DNA of 64,000 nucleotides from Aestuariibacter sp. A3R04 (GTDB lineage Bacteria > Pseudomonadota > Gammaproteobacteria > Enterobacterales > Alteromonadaceae): the NCBI RefSeq assembly GCF_018860805.1, contig NZ_JAHKQR010000011.1, forward strand, positions 259,341-323,340, read 5' to 3'. The notes beneath the pieces were generated by a model. The model had not been told where the DNA came from and did no database searches. It saw nothing but the letters and a program-made list of their open reading frames with translations. Positions 10,181 to 19,185 of this stretch are shown here, in pieces; the first letter of the stretch is position 1; each line of letters starts with the position of its first letter. Position numbers and translations under genes: made by a program.

Positions 10181-10852
10181 ATGGGAATCTTCTCGCGTTT
10201 CACCGATATAGTGAATTCGAATATTAATGCATTACTGGACAAGGCTGAAGACCCTGAAAAAATGGTTCGTCTTATCATCCAGGAAATGGAAGACACACTG
10301 GTAGAAGTTCGTTCTGCTTCGGCAAAAACTATCGCCAGTAAAAAAGAGATTGTTGCGCAAATCAGCAAATATGAAAAGGATGCCGAAGATTGGGGTGCCA
10401 AAGCGGAATTGGCTTTGAGTAAAGATCGGGATGATCTCGCACGTGCCGCATTGCAAGAGCGCAAAAAAGCTGCTGAGGCTGCGTCAACGTTGAAAGACGA
10501 ATTGGCTGTGGTTGATGAGCAGATTGCCAAACTACAGGATGAAGTTTCACAGCTTCAGGACAAACTTGCTGATGCGAAGAGCCGTCAGAAAACCATCATC
10601 ATGCGTCAGAAAACGGCGAGTTCGCGACTGGAAGTTAAACGCACCCTGGACAGCGGTAAAGTGGATGCAGCAATGGGGCGCTTTGAACAGTACGAACGCA
10701 AAATAGACGATTTGGAATCGCAGGTTGAAGCCTACGATTTAGGCAAGAAAACGCTGAACGATGAATTTGCCGAGTTGGAAGCCGGTGATAAAATTGACGA
10801 AGAATTAGCGGCGTTAAAAGCTAAAATAAAACAAGGTAAAAGCGCTGATTAA
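10181..10852 (+). CDS. pspA: Phage shock protein A (IM30/Vipp1 family)
   Basis: Peripheral inner-membrane protein that stabilises leaky membranes and inhibits PspF. The 223-residue product is almost wholly helical and coiled-coil, begins with the conserved MGIFSRFTDIVNSNINALLDKAED-type amphipathic helix and has the normal length of about 222 residues. It is first in pspABC; a 100-bp gap to pspB may hold a weak attenuator or processing site. Confidence 0.97.
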   Translation: MGIFSRFTDIVNSNINALLDKAEDPEKMVRLIIQEMEDTLVEVRSASAKTIASKKEIVAQISKYEKDAEDWGAKAELALSKDRDDLARAALQERKKAAEAASTLKDELAVVDEQIAKLQDEVSQLQDKLADAKSRQKTIIMRQKTASSRLEVKRTLDSGKVDAAMGRFEQYERKIDDLESQVEAYDLGKKTLNDEFAELEAGDKIDEELAALKAKIKQGKSAD

Positions 10853-10940
10853 TGCGTGTCCAGGTTCAGGCTGTGCTGCTCACAGGCGGCTTGAACCCGG
10901 CTTTTGTGAGCATTCTCACTGATTGTTGGAGGTAAGGGTA

Positions 10941-11180
10941 ATGGACGAGGGAATCATCGCTTTAATACTGGCGCCATTAATTCTGTTTATCATTTTTGTC
11001 GCGCCGATATGGCTAATATTGCACTATCGCAGCAAAAAGCAGGTGAGTCAGGGTTTAAGTGCAGAGGAATATGCGTCACTTAAAGAACTGGCGGAAAAAG
11101 CGGAACAAATGACTGACCGCATCAAAACACTTGAATCGATACTTGATAGCGAAGCGCCACAATGGAGGGACAGAGCATGA
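10941..11180 (+). CDS. pspB: Phage shock protein B
   Basis: Small inner-membrane protein that with PspC senses membrane stress and relieves PspA inhibition of PspF. The 79-residue product has one N-terminal membrane helix (about residues 4-27) and a cytoplasmic coiled coil. GGAGGTAAGGG just before the ATG at 10941 supports this start. The stop overlaps the pspC start (ATGA). Confidence 0.93.
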   Translation: MDEGIIALILAPLILFIIFVAPIWLILHYRSKKQVSQGLSAEEYASLKELAEKAEQMTDRIKTLESILDSEAPQWRDRA

Positions 11181-11635
11181 GAGGTCAAATGTACCGCGAC
11201 ACGCACAATGCCCGCATAGCTGGTGTGTGTGCAGGAATTGCGAACTATTTTGGACTTGAGAGATGGTTGGTACGTATTCTGGCTGTAACGGCGTTCTTCC
11301 TTCTGGCTGGACCGTTTATGTTTATCGCTTATATTGCATGTTGGTTTATTTTGGACAAGCAACCCACTGAGGGGGAAAATACTCCTCAAGACACTATATA
11401 TACGGCCGGAAGCAACCACAGAGGCAAAGGGTGGAAGAACCCGGATGTCAGTGACGACAAATCGCATAAAGTATCGGTGAAAACCAAAGTTTGGCAAGCG
11501 GGTGAACCGCCTAAACAGGCTTTCCATGATATTTCCAGTAGATTCCGAGAAGCGGAACTGAGATTGAGAAAGGTTGAAAAATACGTCACGTCCCGAGAGT
11601 TTCAACTCAACAGAGAAATCAGTCAACTTCAATGA
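11177..11635 (+). CDS. pspC: Phage shock protein C
   Basis: Inner-membrane regulator with a PspC domain: the N-terminal NARIAGVCAGIANYFGL segment (residues 12-28), a membrane stretch at about 36-62 and a C-terminal helical tail. The 152-residue length is slightly above the E. coli protein (119 aa) because of a longer cytoplasmic tail. The ATG at 11177 is chosen for the GGAGGGA ribosome site at 11163-11169 and the overlap with the pspB stop. Confidence 0.93.
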   Translation: MRGQMYRDTHNARIAGVCAGIANYFGLERWLVRILAVTAFFLLAGPFMFIAYIACWFILDKQPTEGENTPQDTIYTAGSNHRGKGWKNPDVSDDKSHKVSVKTKVWQAGEPPKQAFHDISSRFREAELRLRKVEKYVTSREFQLNREISQLQ

Positions 11636-11643
11636 ACTATAGA

Positions 11644-11678
11644 TAAAAAAACCAGCTCTAAGCTGGTTTTTTTATCTA
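11644..11678 (+). terminator. Terminator of pspABC
   Basis: AACCAGCT / AGCTGGTT stem with a short loop and a long T-run, 10 bp after the pspC stop. The A-run before the stem would also let it work leftward. Confidence 0.85.
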
Positions 11679-11702
11679 TAAAATCAGCATACTATAGAAG
11701 TA

Positions 11703-11720
11703 TGTAAAAAAAATGTTACG
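11703..11720. promoter_or_regulatory. TyrR-type box upstream of phhA
   Basis: TGTAAA-N6-GTTACG resembles the TyrR box TGTAAAN6TTTACA with two mismatches, about 90 bp before phhA. Together with the perfect box at 12649 it suggests TyrR activates phhA, as in Pseudomonas, where PhhR, a TyrR homologue, controls phhA. Confidence 0.5.
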
Positions 11721-11808
11721 CCTTGTGGCTAGAACAAACACTCGTCGAGCCTTCCTTCACAGAACAAAGCCTTTAGACTGATTAGTGTTGTATGACGAAG
11801 AGGCTATC

Positions 11809-12609
11809 ATGGCGAAAACATCAAAGTATCACGCTAAAAACCCCGGGCCGGACGGTCAAATAAGCTGGGGTTTAGATGAGCATAAAATCTGGAAAGAACT
11901 GTTCGGGCGACAAGTCAGATTGCTGCCCGGCAGGGCCTGCGAACAGTATCTACACGGTCTTTCGTTATTGGATTTGCCTTCCCACCGTATCCCTCAACTA
12001 TGCGAAATTGATGCAGTGCTTGAAAAGCACACCGGTTGGCGCACTGCCCCTGTTCCGGCACTTATTAATTTTTCCTCTTTTTTCGAGCTCCTGGCAAATA
12101 AGCAATTTCCTGTTGCGACGTTTATAAGAAGCAGGGAAGAGTTTGATTATCTGCAGGAGCCCGATATATTCCACGAAGTGTTTGGTCATTGCCCTCTGCT
12201 GACTAATACATCGTTTGCGCATTTTACCCATACTTATGGCAAGCTGGGTCTGGCCGCGAGTAAAGAAGACCGCATCTATCTGGCACGGTTGTATTGGTTC
12301 ACGGTGGAATTTGGACTGGTTAATACCCCGGCGGGCACGCGCATTTATGGGGGCGGCATACTTTCTTCCCCCGGCGAAACCCTTGAAGCACTTGAGAGTC
12401 AAGTCCCTGTGAGGGTTCCCATGAATACTCTGGACGCGCTCAGAACTCCCTATCGCATTGATATCATGCAGCCTCTGTACTATGTACTCAGTGATTTCGA
12501 CGATCTCTTTACCATGGCCGAGTCGGATATTATGGGCCTGGTGAAACACGCCAGAAAACTGGGTTTATTTGAGCCTTTGTTCACGCCTAAGTCAGCGCAA
12601 GTCGGCTAA
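11809..12609 (+). CDS. phhA: Phenylalanine-4-hydroxylase
   Basis: Tetrahydrobiopterin-dependent non-heme iron enzyme converting phenylalanine to tyrosine, the entry to the degradation pathway downstream. The 266-residue product has the iron-binding region PDIFHEVFGHCPLL (two His) and the later Glu in TVEFGL, and is of normal bacterial length. The start at 11809 follows GAAGAGG. No pterin-4a-carbinolamine dehydratase (phhB) is next to it, so cofactor recycling must be encoded elsewhere. tyrR follows on the same strand. Confidence 0.96.
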   Translation: MAKTSKYHAKNPGPDGQISWGLDEHKIWKELFGRQVRLLPGRACEQYLHGLSLLDLPSHRIPQLCEIDAVLEKHTGWRTAPVPALINFSSFFELLANKQFPVATFIRSREEFDYLQEPDIFHEVFGHCPLLTNTSFAHFTHTYGKLGLAASKEDRIYLARLYWFTVEFGLVNTPAGTRIYGGGILSSPGETLEALESQVPVRVPMNTLDALRTPYRIDIMQPLYYVLSDFDDLFTMAESDIMGLVKHARKLGLFEPLFTPKSAQVG

Positions 12610-12648
12610 AGTAATTTACCGTTTCAATGTTATTGGTTTGTGATATGC

Positions 12649-12666
12649 TGTAAATATATATTTACA
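12649..12666. promoter_or_regulatory. Perfect TyrR box before tyrR
   Basis: TGTAAATATATATTTACA exactly matches the TyrR consensus TGTAAA-N6-TTTACA and is a full palindrome. It ends 26 bp before the tyrR start, so it should mediate autoregulation. Confidence 0.85.
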
Positions 12667-12692
12667 ACAAAAATAACCAGACAGATAACACT

Positions 12693-14249
12693 ATGCGCTT
12701 AGAAATCAGTTGCCAGGATCGGCTTGGTATTACCCAGGATATCCTCGATATTTTGGTCACTCACGAGATTGATTTACGGGGGATTGAAATTGATGAAGTG
12801 GGTAAAATCTTTCTCAATTTTCCGACGATAGAGTTTGAAGATTTTCGGCACTTAATGCCAAAGATTCGCCGTATTCCAGGAATTGATGACGTGAAAACGA
12901 CGGCTTTTATGCCTGGAGAACGTGAACGCAATCAGCTCTCTGCCATTTTACGCACCCTGCCTGACCCAGTGTTTTCTATTGATGATCGCTGTCGTATTCT
13001 GATGTGTAATGAGGCTGTACTCAGTGGATTAGAAATGTCATTTAATGCGTTGGAAGGTTTGGAAATCGCCGAATTCGTTAAAGGCTTTAATTTTTCTCGT
13101 TGGATGGGGGCTAAAGATAATCAAGCCGTCTCTTCGAAGGTTAAGTTTATTCAGCAGGATTACCTCGCTGACATTTTGCCCGTCGTGGTACCTGATGGTG
13201 ACAACAAGTCTATTTTTGCCGGCGGCGTTGTGATCCTAAAATCCGAAATTCGTCTGGGTCAACAGTTTTCTGCCTTTCACCAGGCAGATACAGATTGCTT
13301 TAATCATTTTATTACAGAATCGCCCACTATGAGTAAGGTGGTGAAAGAGGCAAAGCAAATTGCGGATTTAGATGCCCCAGTACTCATTTTTGGTGAGACA
13401 GGCACCGGCAAAGAAATGATTGCGAAAGCTTGCCATCAGGCCAGTCGCCGTGGTGATCGTGAGTTTTTAGTGCTCAATTGCGCTTCTCTGCCAGACAGCG
13501 TGGCTGAAACCGAGCTATTCGGTTACGCTGCCGGTGCGTTCAATCAACCAGAGGGTAAGGCTGGGTTGCTGGAGTTGGCAGCAGGGGGCACTATTTTGCT
13601 CGACGAAATTGCCGATATGTCCGCGCAGTTGCAGGCTAAGTTATTACGGGTATTGGAGCACAATGAGTTTAGGCGGGTAGGAGACACGAAACCGGTAGCA
13701 GTAGACGTGCGATTTATTTGTACTACATGCCGGGATTTGGGGCAACTGGTTGAAGAAAGGGCCTTTAGAAAAGATCTCTACTACCGCCTAAACGTACTCA
13801 ATTTGGTGTTGCCTTCTCTGAAGGAGCGCCGCAAGGACATCTTACCCTTGGCCGAGTCATTTATCGTGCAACACAGTGGTAAACTGGGGCGTCGCCCTGC
13901 TAAACTCAGTAAATCCTGTGTTGAGTTTTTGCAGCAATACCCCTGGCCTGGCAACGTAAGGCAGTTACAAAATGCGCTTTTTCGAGCGCTTTCCCTGCTC
14001 GATGGTAATGAAATATCCAAAGAAGACATACAGCTTCCAAGTTGTGCGCCTAGTGTGACTTATATTGATGAAAATTTTGATGGCACCCTTGATGAAGAGG
14101 TGAAGAAATTCGAGCGGGATTTATTAAAACGGCTGTATCCTTCTTATCCGAGTACTCGTCAACTGGCCAAAAAGCTTGGCCTTAGTCATACTGCGATTGC
14201 CAACAAGCTTCGGGAATACGGTATTAATAAGGGCACTGTAAAGCTGTAG
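12693..14249 (+). CDS. tyrR: TyrR-type regulator of aromatic amino-acid genes
   Basis: Transcription factor that senses aromatic amino acids. The 518-residue product has an N-terminal ACT domain (residues 1-70), a PAS domain (about 80-150), an AAA+ domain (about 206-430; Walker A GETGTGKE, Walker B ILLDEIAD) and a C-terminal helix-turn-helix (about 475-515). The position of the sigma54-contact GAFTGA motif reads GAFNQPE, as expected for TyrR proteins that work with sigma70. It sits between phhA and the hppD-hmgA-fah-maiA operon, which it probably controls. Confidence 0.93.
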   Translation: MRLEISCQDRLGITQDILDILVTHEIDLRGIEIDEVGKIFLNFPTIEFEDFRHLMPKIRRIPGIDDVKTTAFMPGERERNQLSAILRTLPDPVFSIDDRCRILMCNEAVLSGLEMSFNALEGLEIAEFVKGFNFSRWMGAKDNQAVSSKVKFIQQDYLADILPVVVPDGDNKSIFAGGVVILKSEIRLGQQFSAFHQADTDCFNHFITESPTMSKVVKEAKQIADLDAPVLIFGETGTGKEMIAKACHQASRRGDREFLVLNCASLPDSVAETELFGYAAGAFNQPEGKAGLLELAAGGTILLDEIADMSAQLQAKLLRVLEHNEFRRVGDTKPVAVDVRFICTTCRDLGQLVEERAFRKDLYYRLNVLNLVLPSLKERRKDILPLAESFIVQHSGKLGRRPAKLSKSCVEFLQQYPWPGNVRQLQNALFRALSLLDGNEISKEDIQLPSCAPSVTYIDENFDGTLDEEVKKFERDLLKRLYPSYPSTRQLAKKLGLSHTAIANKLREYGINKGTVKL

Positions 14250-14275
14250 TTACACAGTGTATATTGCTCTTTACA
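14237..14275. promoter_or_regulatory. Two tandem TyrR-like boxes at the tyrR 3' end
   Basis: TGTAAA-N6-GTTACA (14237-14254, overlapping the tyrR stop) and TGTATA-N6-TTTACA (14258-14275) each differ from the TyrR consensus by one base. They lie 265-300 bp before hppD, upstream of the tyrR terminator, so they could bind TyrR as upstream activator sites for the degradation operon. Confidence 0.5.
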
Positions 14276-14296
14276 AAATGTGATGTGTTAAAAAAA

Positions 14297-14322
14297 GGCC
14301 GCTATACTTAGCGGTTTTTTTT
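14297..14322 (+). terminator. Terminator of tyrR
   Basis: CCGCTA / TAGCGG stem with a four-base loop, flanked by A's before and a nine-T run after. It separates tyrR from the hppD operon, which must have its own promoter in 14323-14539. Confidence 0.85.
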
Positions 14323-14539
14323 TGTCTTTACCCAAGACGCACAGATGTGCGTGGTCGCGGATTTTTTCTTCGACAGTAGCTGAGTGTTTATCGAGCGAAA
14401 AATACTTTCGGCTTTGTGTCAACGTAACGTTACGGATTTTCGCCGTAAAAGCAGTGTTGGTAAAGTTAAACGTCCTCTTTCTCTTTTTGCGCTTTTGATG
14501 TTTATTGAGTAAACATTTTGTAAATAAAGTGATAAGAAA

Positions 14540-15631
14540 ATGAGTGATATTGACTATTCTTACAACCCATTAGGGTGTGATGGTTTTGAATTTGTGGAAT
14601 ACACGGCCGCAGATGAGAGGGGTATTGGTGATCTCAAAGCACTCTTTGTGTCGCTCGGCTTTGCCGAAATAGCGCGGCATCGCTCGAAGCAGGTATGGTT
14701 GTACCGGCAAGGTGATATCAACTTCATTATAAATGCAGAGCCGGCCTCTCAGGCTGAGGAGTTCGCAAAATTGCGGGGGCCCAGTGTTTGTGGAATGGCT
14801 TTTCGAGTAAAAGATGCGGGTATTGCTCTTCACCACGCTGTTGCAAATGGCGCCAGGCAGTTCAAAGGTAATCTGGGCCCCATGGAGCTCAATATTCCTG
14901 CCGTTTACGGAATCGGGGAAAGCACCCTTTATTTTGTTGATCGCTATGGCAACGACAGTATTTACGACGTGGATTTTGCCTTCTACGACGATTGGCAAAT
15001 TCACATGGAAAAAGCCAATGCCGGTTTGCGCTTCGTCGACCACCTTACGCACAATGTGAAGCGCGGAAACATGTCGGTCTGGGCTAATTTCTATGAGAAT
15101 ATTGGTAACTTTCGGGAAATTCGATATTTTGACATTGAAGGTAAGCTCACTGGACTGGTTAGCAAAGCGATGACTTCTCCATGCGGCAAAATTCGCATCC
15201 CTATCAACGAATCTTCGGATGACAAATCACAGATTGAAGAGTTTATTCGCGAGTACAATGGTGAAGGTATTCAGCATATTGCCCTTTCAACAGATAATAT
15301 TTACCAGACGGTGGCAGATTTAAGAGCGCGAGGGATGCGTTTTATGGAGACGCCGGATACATACTACGAAGCCGTCGATAGCAGAGTTAGCGGCCATGGA
15401 GAAGATCTCAGCCGCTTGAAAGCTCTTAACATTCTCATTGATGGCGCACCGATGAAAGACGGTATTTTATTGCAAATATTCACCGATACAGTGATTGGGC
15501 CGGTGTTTTTTGAAATCATTCAACGCAAGGGTAATGAAGGCTTTGGCGAAGGAAATTTTAAAGCCCTGTTTGAGTCAATCGAGCTTGATCAAATCCGTCG
15601 CGGTGTGATTCAAGAAGATCACAATGCGTAA
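14540..15631 (+). CDS. hppD: 4-Hydroxyphenylpyruvate dioxygenase
   Basis: Fe(II) dioxygenase turning 4-hydroxyphenylpyruvate into homogentisate. The 363-residue product has the two vicinal-oxygen-chelate halves; metal-site regions include VDHLTHNV, GIQHIALSTDNIY and the late FFEIIQRKG carrying the Glu ligand. Normal bacterial length. First gene of the hppD-hmgA-fah-maiA operon; the stop overlaps hmgA by 8 bases. Confidence 0.96.
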   Translation: MSDIDYSYNPLGCDGFEFVEYTAADERGIGDLKALFVSLGFAEIARHRSKQVWLYRQGDINFIINAEPASQAEEFAKLRGPSVCGMAFRVKDAGIALHHAVANGARQFKGNLGPMELNIPAVYGIGESTLYFVDRYGNDSIYDVDFAFYDDWQIHMEKANAGLRFVDHLTHNVKRGNMSVWANFYENIGNFREIRYFDIEGKLTGLVSKAMTSPCGKIRIPINESSDDKSQIEEFIREYNGEGIQHIALSTDNIYQTVADLRARGMRFMETPDTYYEAVDSRVSGHGEDLSRLKALNILIDGAPMKDGILLQIFTDTVIGPVFFEIIQRKGNEGFGEGNFKALFESIELDQIRRGVIQEDHNA

Positions 15632-16772
15632 CTGGATTCGCTTCCCAGCAGCGCAGGGAACACATTCTAAACAAGCCCACGCCGATTTTCCGCCTGAAGG
15701 TGTGTACGAGCGGGAAATTGGTCGCAGCGGCTTTTTTGGGCCGGCAACACACTTACATCACAAGCATCCTCCCACCAGTTGGATTGCGTGGGAGGGCGAG
15801 TTACGCCCTCGCGCATTCGATCTTAATCAGTTGGGCGGTACAGCTACTGCAAATCCGTTTCAAGCGCCGATAATTTTAAAGAATGCCCATTGCCAATATC
15901 GGTTATGGCGATGCTGTGAGCCCATGTTATCCCTCGCCCGCAACGCTGACGGTGATGATTTACTATTTATACACGACGGTGGCGGTGAGCTTTTTTGCGA
16001 TTATGGTCATCTGGTAGTAGGAAAAGGGGACTATGTTCTGCTTCCTCGTTCTACCATGTGGCGCCTAGTACCCGATTCACCCATGACCATATTGATGATT
16101 GAGGCAACGAATGAGGCCTATCAACTCCCCGAAAAAGGCATTGTGGGGGCGCAGGCTATCTTTGACCCGGCGGTGTTACAAACGCCGCAAATTAATGCGG
16201 CATTTATCGCTCAGCAGGACGAAGAAAAATGGCAAGTGATCATTAAGCGACACAACAAGCTGTCGGTAGTCACGTATCCGTTTAATCCCTTAGATGCCAT
16301 AGGCTGGCACGGTGAAGTGTGCGTAGTTAAACTCAACTGGCGTGATATTAGGCCGCTAATGAGTCATCGCTATCACTTGCCGCCATCAGCACACACCACC
16401 TTTGTGGCTCCCAGGTTTGTCATATGTACTTTCGTGCCCCGCCCAATAGAGAGTGATCCTGGCGCATTGAAAGTACCCTTCTACCACAATAACGACGATT
16501 ACGACGAAGTGCTGTTTTATCACGAGGGAGATTTCTTTAGTCGCGACAACATTGAACGGGGCATGGTGACGTTTCACCCTGCGGGATTCACCCATGGCCC
16601 TCACCCTAAGGCGCTCAAAGCTGGTATGACACATCAAAAAGCATTCACCGATGAAGTAGCTGTTATGTTGGATACCAGAGATGCACTGGAAGTAACAGAT
16701 GCGGGGAGCAGTGTAGAGGATCCCGGGTATGTGTACAGCTGGTGTAACCGCGATGAGGAGAACAACGAATGA
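15624..16772 (+). CDS. hmgA: Homogentisate 1,2-dioxygenase
   Basis: Opens the homogentisate ring to maleylacetoacetate. The 382-residue product is a cupin-fold dioxygenase of the shorter bacterial type; the C-terminal metal site includes the DEVLFYHEGDF region and HPAGFTHGPHP. It starts inside the end of hppD and overlaps fah by 4 bases, indicating coupled translation. Confidence 0.94.
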   Translation: MRNWIRFPAAQGTHSKQAHADFPPEGVYEREIGRSGFFGPATHLHHKHPPTSWIAWEGELRPRAFDLNQLGGTATANPFQAPIILKNAHCQYRLWRCCEPMLSLARNADGDDLLFIHDGGGELFCDYGHLVVGKGDYVLLPRSTMWRLVPDSPMTILMIEATNEAYQLPEKGIVGAQAIFDPAVLQTPQINAAFIAQQDEEKWQVIIKRHNKLSVVTYPFNPLDAIGWHGEVCVVKLNWRDIRPLMSHRYHLPPSAHTTFVAPRFVICTFVPRPIESDPGALKVPFYHNNDDYDEVLFYHEGDFFSRDNIERGMVTFHPAGFTHGPHPKALKAGMTHQKAFTDEVAVMLDTRDALEVTDAGSSVEDPGYVYSWCNRDEENNE

Positions 16773-17779
16773 AATTTGCCACTTACAAAAATGGAAGTCG
16801 AGACGGTGTATTGATGCTGGTATCCCGTGACTTAACTCAAACAATAGCGGTTGCGGATATTGCGCCAACGTTGCAGTATGCACTGGATAACTGGCAAGCA
16901 GTTTGTGAGCCATTAAAACACAGATATGAATTGCTCAACGAAGGTATGCTACAGGGTGATCCTTTTAAACAAACTCGCTGTGAAGCACCTTTACCTCGAG
17001 CATACCAGTGGGCTGATGGCAGTGCTTACGTGAATCACGTGGAATTAGTGCGGCGGGCAAGAGGCGCCGAAATGCCGGATAGTTTTTGGACCGACCCTTT
17101 GATGTACCAGGGTGGATCAGATGATTTTATTGGACCCCATGACGATATCATACTGCCCGCCGAAGAATGGGGAATTGACTTTGAGGGGGAAGTTGCCGTA
17201 GTCACCGATGATGTGCCCATGGGATGCTCTGAAGTTACCGCAGCAAAGAGAATTCGTCTGATCATGCTGGTGAACGATGTTTCCCTGCGCGGCCTAATCC
17301 CCGGTGAGCTGGCAAAAGGTTTTGGTTTTTTTCAGTCAAAACCTGCAACCAGCTTTTCTCCTGTGGCAGTAACACCGGATGAACTTGGGTCCGCATGGGC
17401 TCACTGTAAGGTGAATTTACCGCTTCATTCGGTATATAACGGAACGTTATTCGGCAAACCCCACGCTGGCACTGACATGACCTTTAATTTTGCGCAGCTC
17501 ATTGCCCACGCGGCTAAATCACGAAATTTAGGGGCTGGAACCATTATTGGCTCAGGCACAGTATCAAATAAACAGGGTACAGACTTCGGCGCAGATGTGA
17601 AAGCTGGCGGCGTGGGGTATTCATGTATTGCTGAAATTCGTATGATTGAGACTATCCGCGACGGCAAGCCTTACACCCCCTTTATGCAATTCGGTGATAA
17701 AATTCGTATGGAAATGTTTGACGAACAAGGTCATAGTATTTTCGGTGCCATCGATCAACAGGTGAAGCCTTTAAACTGA
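16769..17779 (+). CDS. fahA: Fumarylacetoacetase
   Basis: Hydrolyses fumarylacetoacetate to fumarate and acetoacetate, the last pathway step. The 336-residue product has an N-terminal SH3-like domain and the FAH fold with metal-binding acidic residues in DFEGEVAVV and NDVS, and the GAGTIIGSGTVSN stretch. The ATGA overlap with hmgA and 18-bp gap to maiA show one operon. Confidence 0.95.
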   Translation: MKFATYKNGSRDGVLMLVSRDLTQTIAVADIAPTLQYALDNWQAVCEPLKHRYELLNEGMLQGDPFKQTRCEAPLPRAYQWADGSAYVNHVELVRRARGAEMPDSFWTDPLMYQGGSDDFIGPHDDIILPAEEWGIDFEGEVAVVTDDVPMGCSEVTAAKRIRLIMLVNDVSLRGLIPGELAKGFGFFQSKPATSFSPVAVTPDELGSAWAHCKVNLPLHSVYNGTLFGKPHAGTDMTFNFAQLIAHAAKSRNLGAGTIIGSGTVSNKQGTDFGADVKAGGVGYSCIAEIRMIETIRDGKPYTPFMQFGDKIRMEMFDEQGHSIFGAIDQQVKPLN

Positions 17780-17797
17780 TAATCTGAGGAGTTGAGT

Positions 17798-18454
17798 ATG
17801 CGTTTAAAGTTATATGGCTACTGGCGTTCATCGGCCACGTACCGCGTGCGGATAGCAATGAATTTGAAAGGGCTCAGCTATGAATATGTTCCTGTTCACT
17901 TGGTAAAAGAGGGTGGAGAACAAACCCACGCTACATTCAAGCGCTTGAACCCGGCACAACTTGTACCTGCATTAGTCGATGATGATGAAGATTTTGTACT
18001 GAATCAGTCACTCAGTATTATCGAGTATTTGGATGAAAAGCACCCTGAACCCTATCGTCTTCTGCCTCAGCACAGCCTTGAGCGGGCAAGGGTGAGAGGC
18101 CTGGCCTATGATATCGCCATGGAAATGCAGCCCTTGGGAAACTTACGTGTTCTCAATGAGCTTCGGGAAACCTTCGGTGCGGATGACGAAATGGTGGCAA
18201 GTTGGGTTCGCAAGTGGTCTGAAAAAGGCTTTACGGCTATTGAACAGCGTCTGCAAACCCAGGCTGGCAAATTTTGTTTTGATTTCGACGTTACACTGGC
18301 AGATGTGTGTTTAGTGCCACAAGTATACATTGCCAAGCGCTTTGGACTGGATATGTCAGCTTATCCTTTGGTAATGAGGATTTATGATCACTGTCAGCAG
18401 ATACAAGCTTTTGTGGATGCTCGCCCGGAGAATCAGCCGGATTGCCCCGAATAG
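17798..18454 (+). CDS. maiA: Maleylacetoacetate isomerase (zeta-class glutathione transferase)
   Basis: Glutathione-dependent cis-trans isomerase linking HmgA and fumarylacetoacetase. The 218-residue product has the zeta-GST active-site motif SSATYRVRIA near residue 10 (the usual motif is SSCSYRVRIA; the Cys is Ala here), a thioredoxin fold with NQSLSIIEYL and a helical C-terminal domain. The ATG at 17798 with TGAGGAG upstream is preferred over a TTG six bases earlier. Last gene of the operon. Confidence 0.94.
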   Translation: MRLKLYGYWRSSATYRVRIAMNLKGLSYEYVPVHLVKEGGEQTHATFKRLNPAQLVPALVDDDEDFVLNQSLSIIEYLDEKHPEPYRLLPQHSLERARVRGLAYDIAMEMQPLGNLRVLNELRETFGADDEMVASWVRKWSEKGFTAIEQRLQTQAGKFCFDFDVTLADVCLVPQVYIAKRFGLDMSAYPLVMRIYDHCQQIQAFVDARPENQPDCPE

Positions 18455-18468
18455 TTTGAATTGGTGTT

Positions 18469-18505
18469 GACAAGCTCTGCACTCAGTTGGTGTCAAGAGC
18501 TTGTC
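18469..18505. terminator. Perfect 10-bp inverted repeat after maiA
   Basis: GACAAGCTCT (18469-18478) and AGAGCTTGTC (18496-18505) form a perfect stem with a 17-base loop. There is no T-run, so it could be a 3'-end stabiliser, a Rho-linked end or an operator rather than a classic terminator. It lies between the converging maiA and lrp-type gene. Confidence 0.45.
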
Positions 18506-18527
18506 GGGGGGCAGTTACCGTAGCAAA

Positions 18528-18995
18528 TTATTGGCTCTTGATAGGTAGTTCCGTTGTGTTTTTGACTTGTTTTAAAGCAAATGTCGAGCTCAGGTGGTCT
18601 ACCAGCGGAAGGTGAGTCAGTTTGGTTTTTAACAAATATTCGTATTCTTCAATGCTTTCTACAACAACTTTCAACAAATAGTCTTTTTCGCCGCTGGTGG
18701 TATGGCATTCAACAATTTCGTTAATTGACTGTACTGCATTCTCAAAATCGGTGAGTGAGTCACCATCGTGGTTTTTCAGGGTGACAAATATAAATACTGA
18801 CACGCCGAGATTGAGTTTTTTACTGTTGAGCAGGGTAACTTTACGTAAAATTATACCTTCTGACTCCATGCGTTTAACCCGGCGCCAGCAAGGCGTGTGC
18901 GACAAACCGACTTTCTGGCTCAGATCTGCCATTGACACTGTGGCATCCTGTTGCAGAACCCTTAATATCTCGCGGTCAAATTTATCTAGTTTCAT
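18528..18995 (-). CDS. Lrp/AsnC family transcriptional regulator
   Basis: The 155-residue product has an N-terminal helix-turn-helix (about residues 5-60, with KVGLSHTPCWRRVKRM as recognition region) and a C-terminal RAM ligand-binding domain. Lrp-type proteins bind DNA as multimers and usually sense amino acids. It is divergent from the Leu/Phe/Val dehydrogenase gene, with a perfect palindrome between them, so it most likely regulates that gene; a role in the aromatic pathway is possible. The exact amino-acid ligand cannot be told. Confidence 0.93.
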   Translation of the reverse strand: MKLDKFDREILRVLQQDATVSMADLSQKVGLSHTPCWRRVKRMESEGIILRKVTLLNSKKLNLGVSVFIFVTLKNHDGDSLTDFENAVQSINEIVECHTTSGEKDYLLKVVVESIEEYEYLLKTKLTHLPLVDHLSSTFALKQVKNTTELPIKSQ

Positions 18996-19045
18996 TTATG
19001 AACGTCTCGTTAGGTGTATGATAATTATTATAAGGCTCCCATAAT

Positions 19046-19065
19046 ACTAGGATATATATCCTAGT
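19046..19065. promoter_or_regulatory. Perfect 20-bp palindrome between lrp-type gene and dehydrogenase
   Basis: ACTAGGATATATATCCTAGT is fully palindromic and sits 51 bp from the lrp-type start and 121 bp from the dehydrogenase start. Its length and AT-rich centre fit an Lrp/AsnC operator serving both promoters. Confidence 0.65.
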
Positions 19066-19185
19066 CTATAGTACTTGCGATCAACGTCATTGCGGCTTGT
19101 AAAATTCCGTGGCAAACAATGCAAAATATGTCCTCTTTCATGTCAGATAATATAGCGTAAATTTGGCTAAAATGAAGAAGAGTCC

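Noticed and set aside
11048..11632. Open frame of 194 codons on the minus strand across pspB-pspC
   Set aside because: It overlaps two well-supported genes and lacks any recognisable domain or ribosome site.
11998..12549. Open frame of 183 codons antisense to phhA
   Set aside because: It shadows a conserved enzyme gene and has no domain signal.
13535..13560. Apparent loss of the GAFTGA motif in the TyrR AAA+ domain, as a sign of inactivation
   Set aside because: TyrR proteins act with sigma70 and normally lack this motif, so it is expected.
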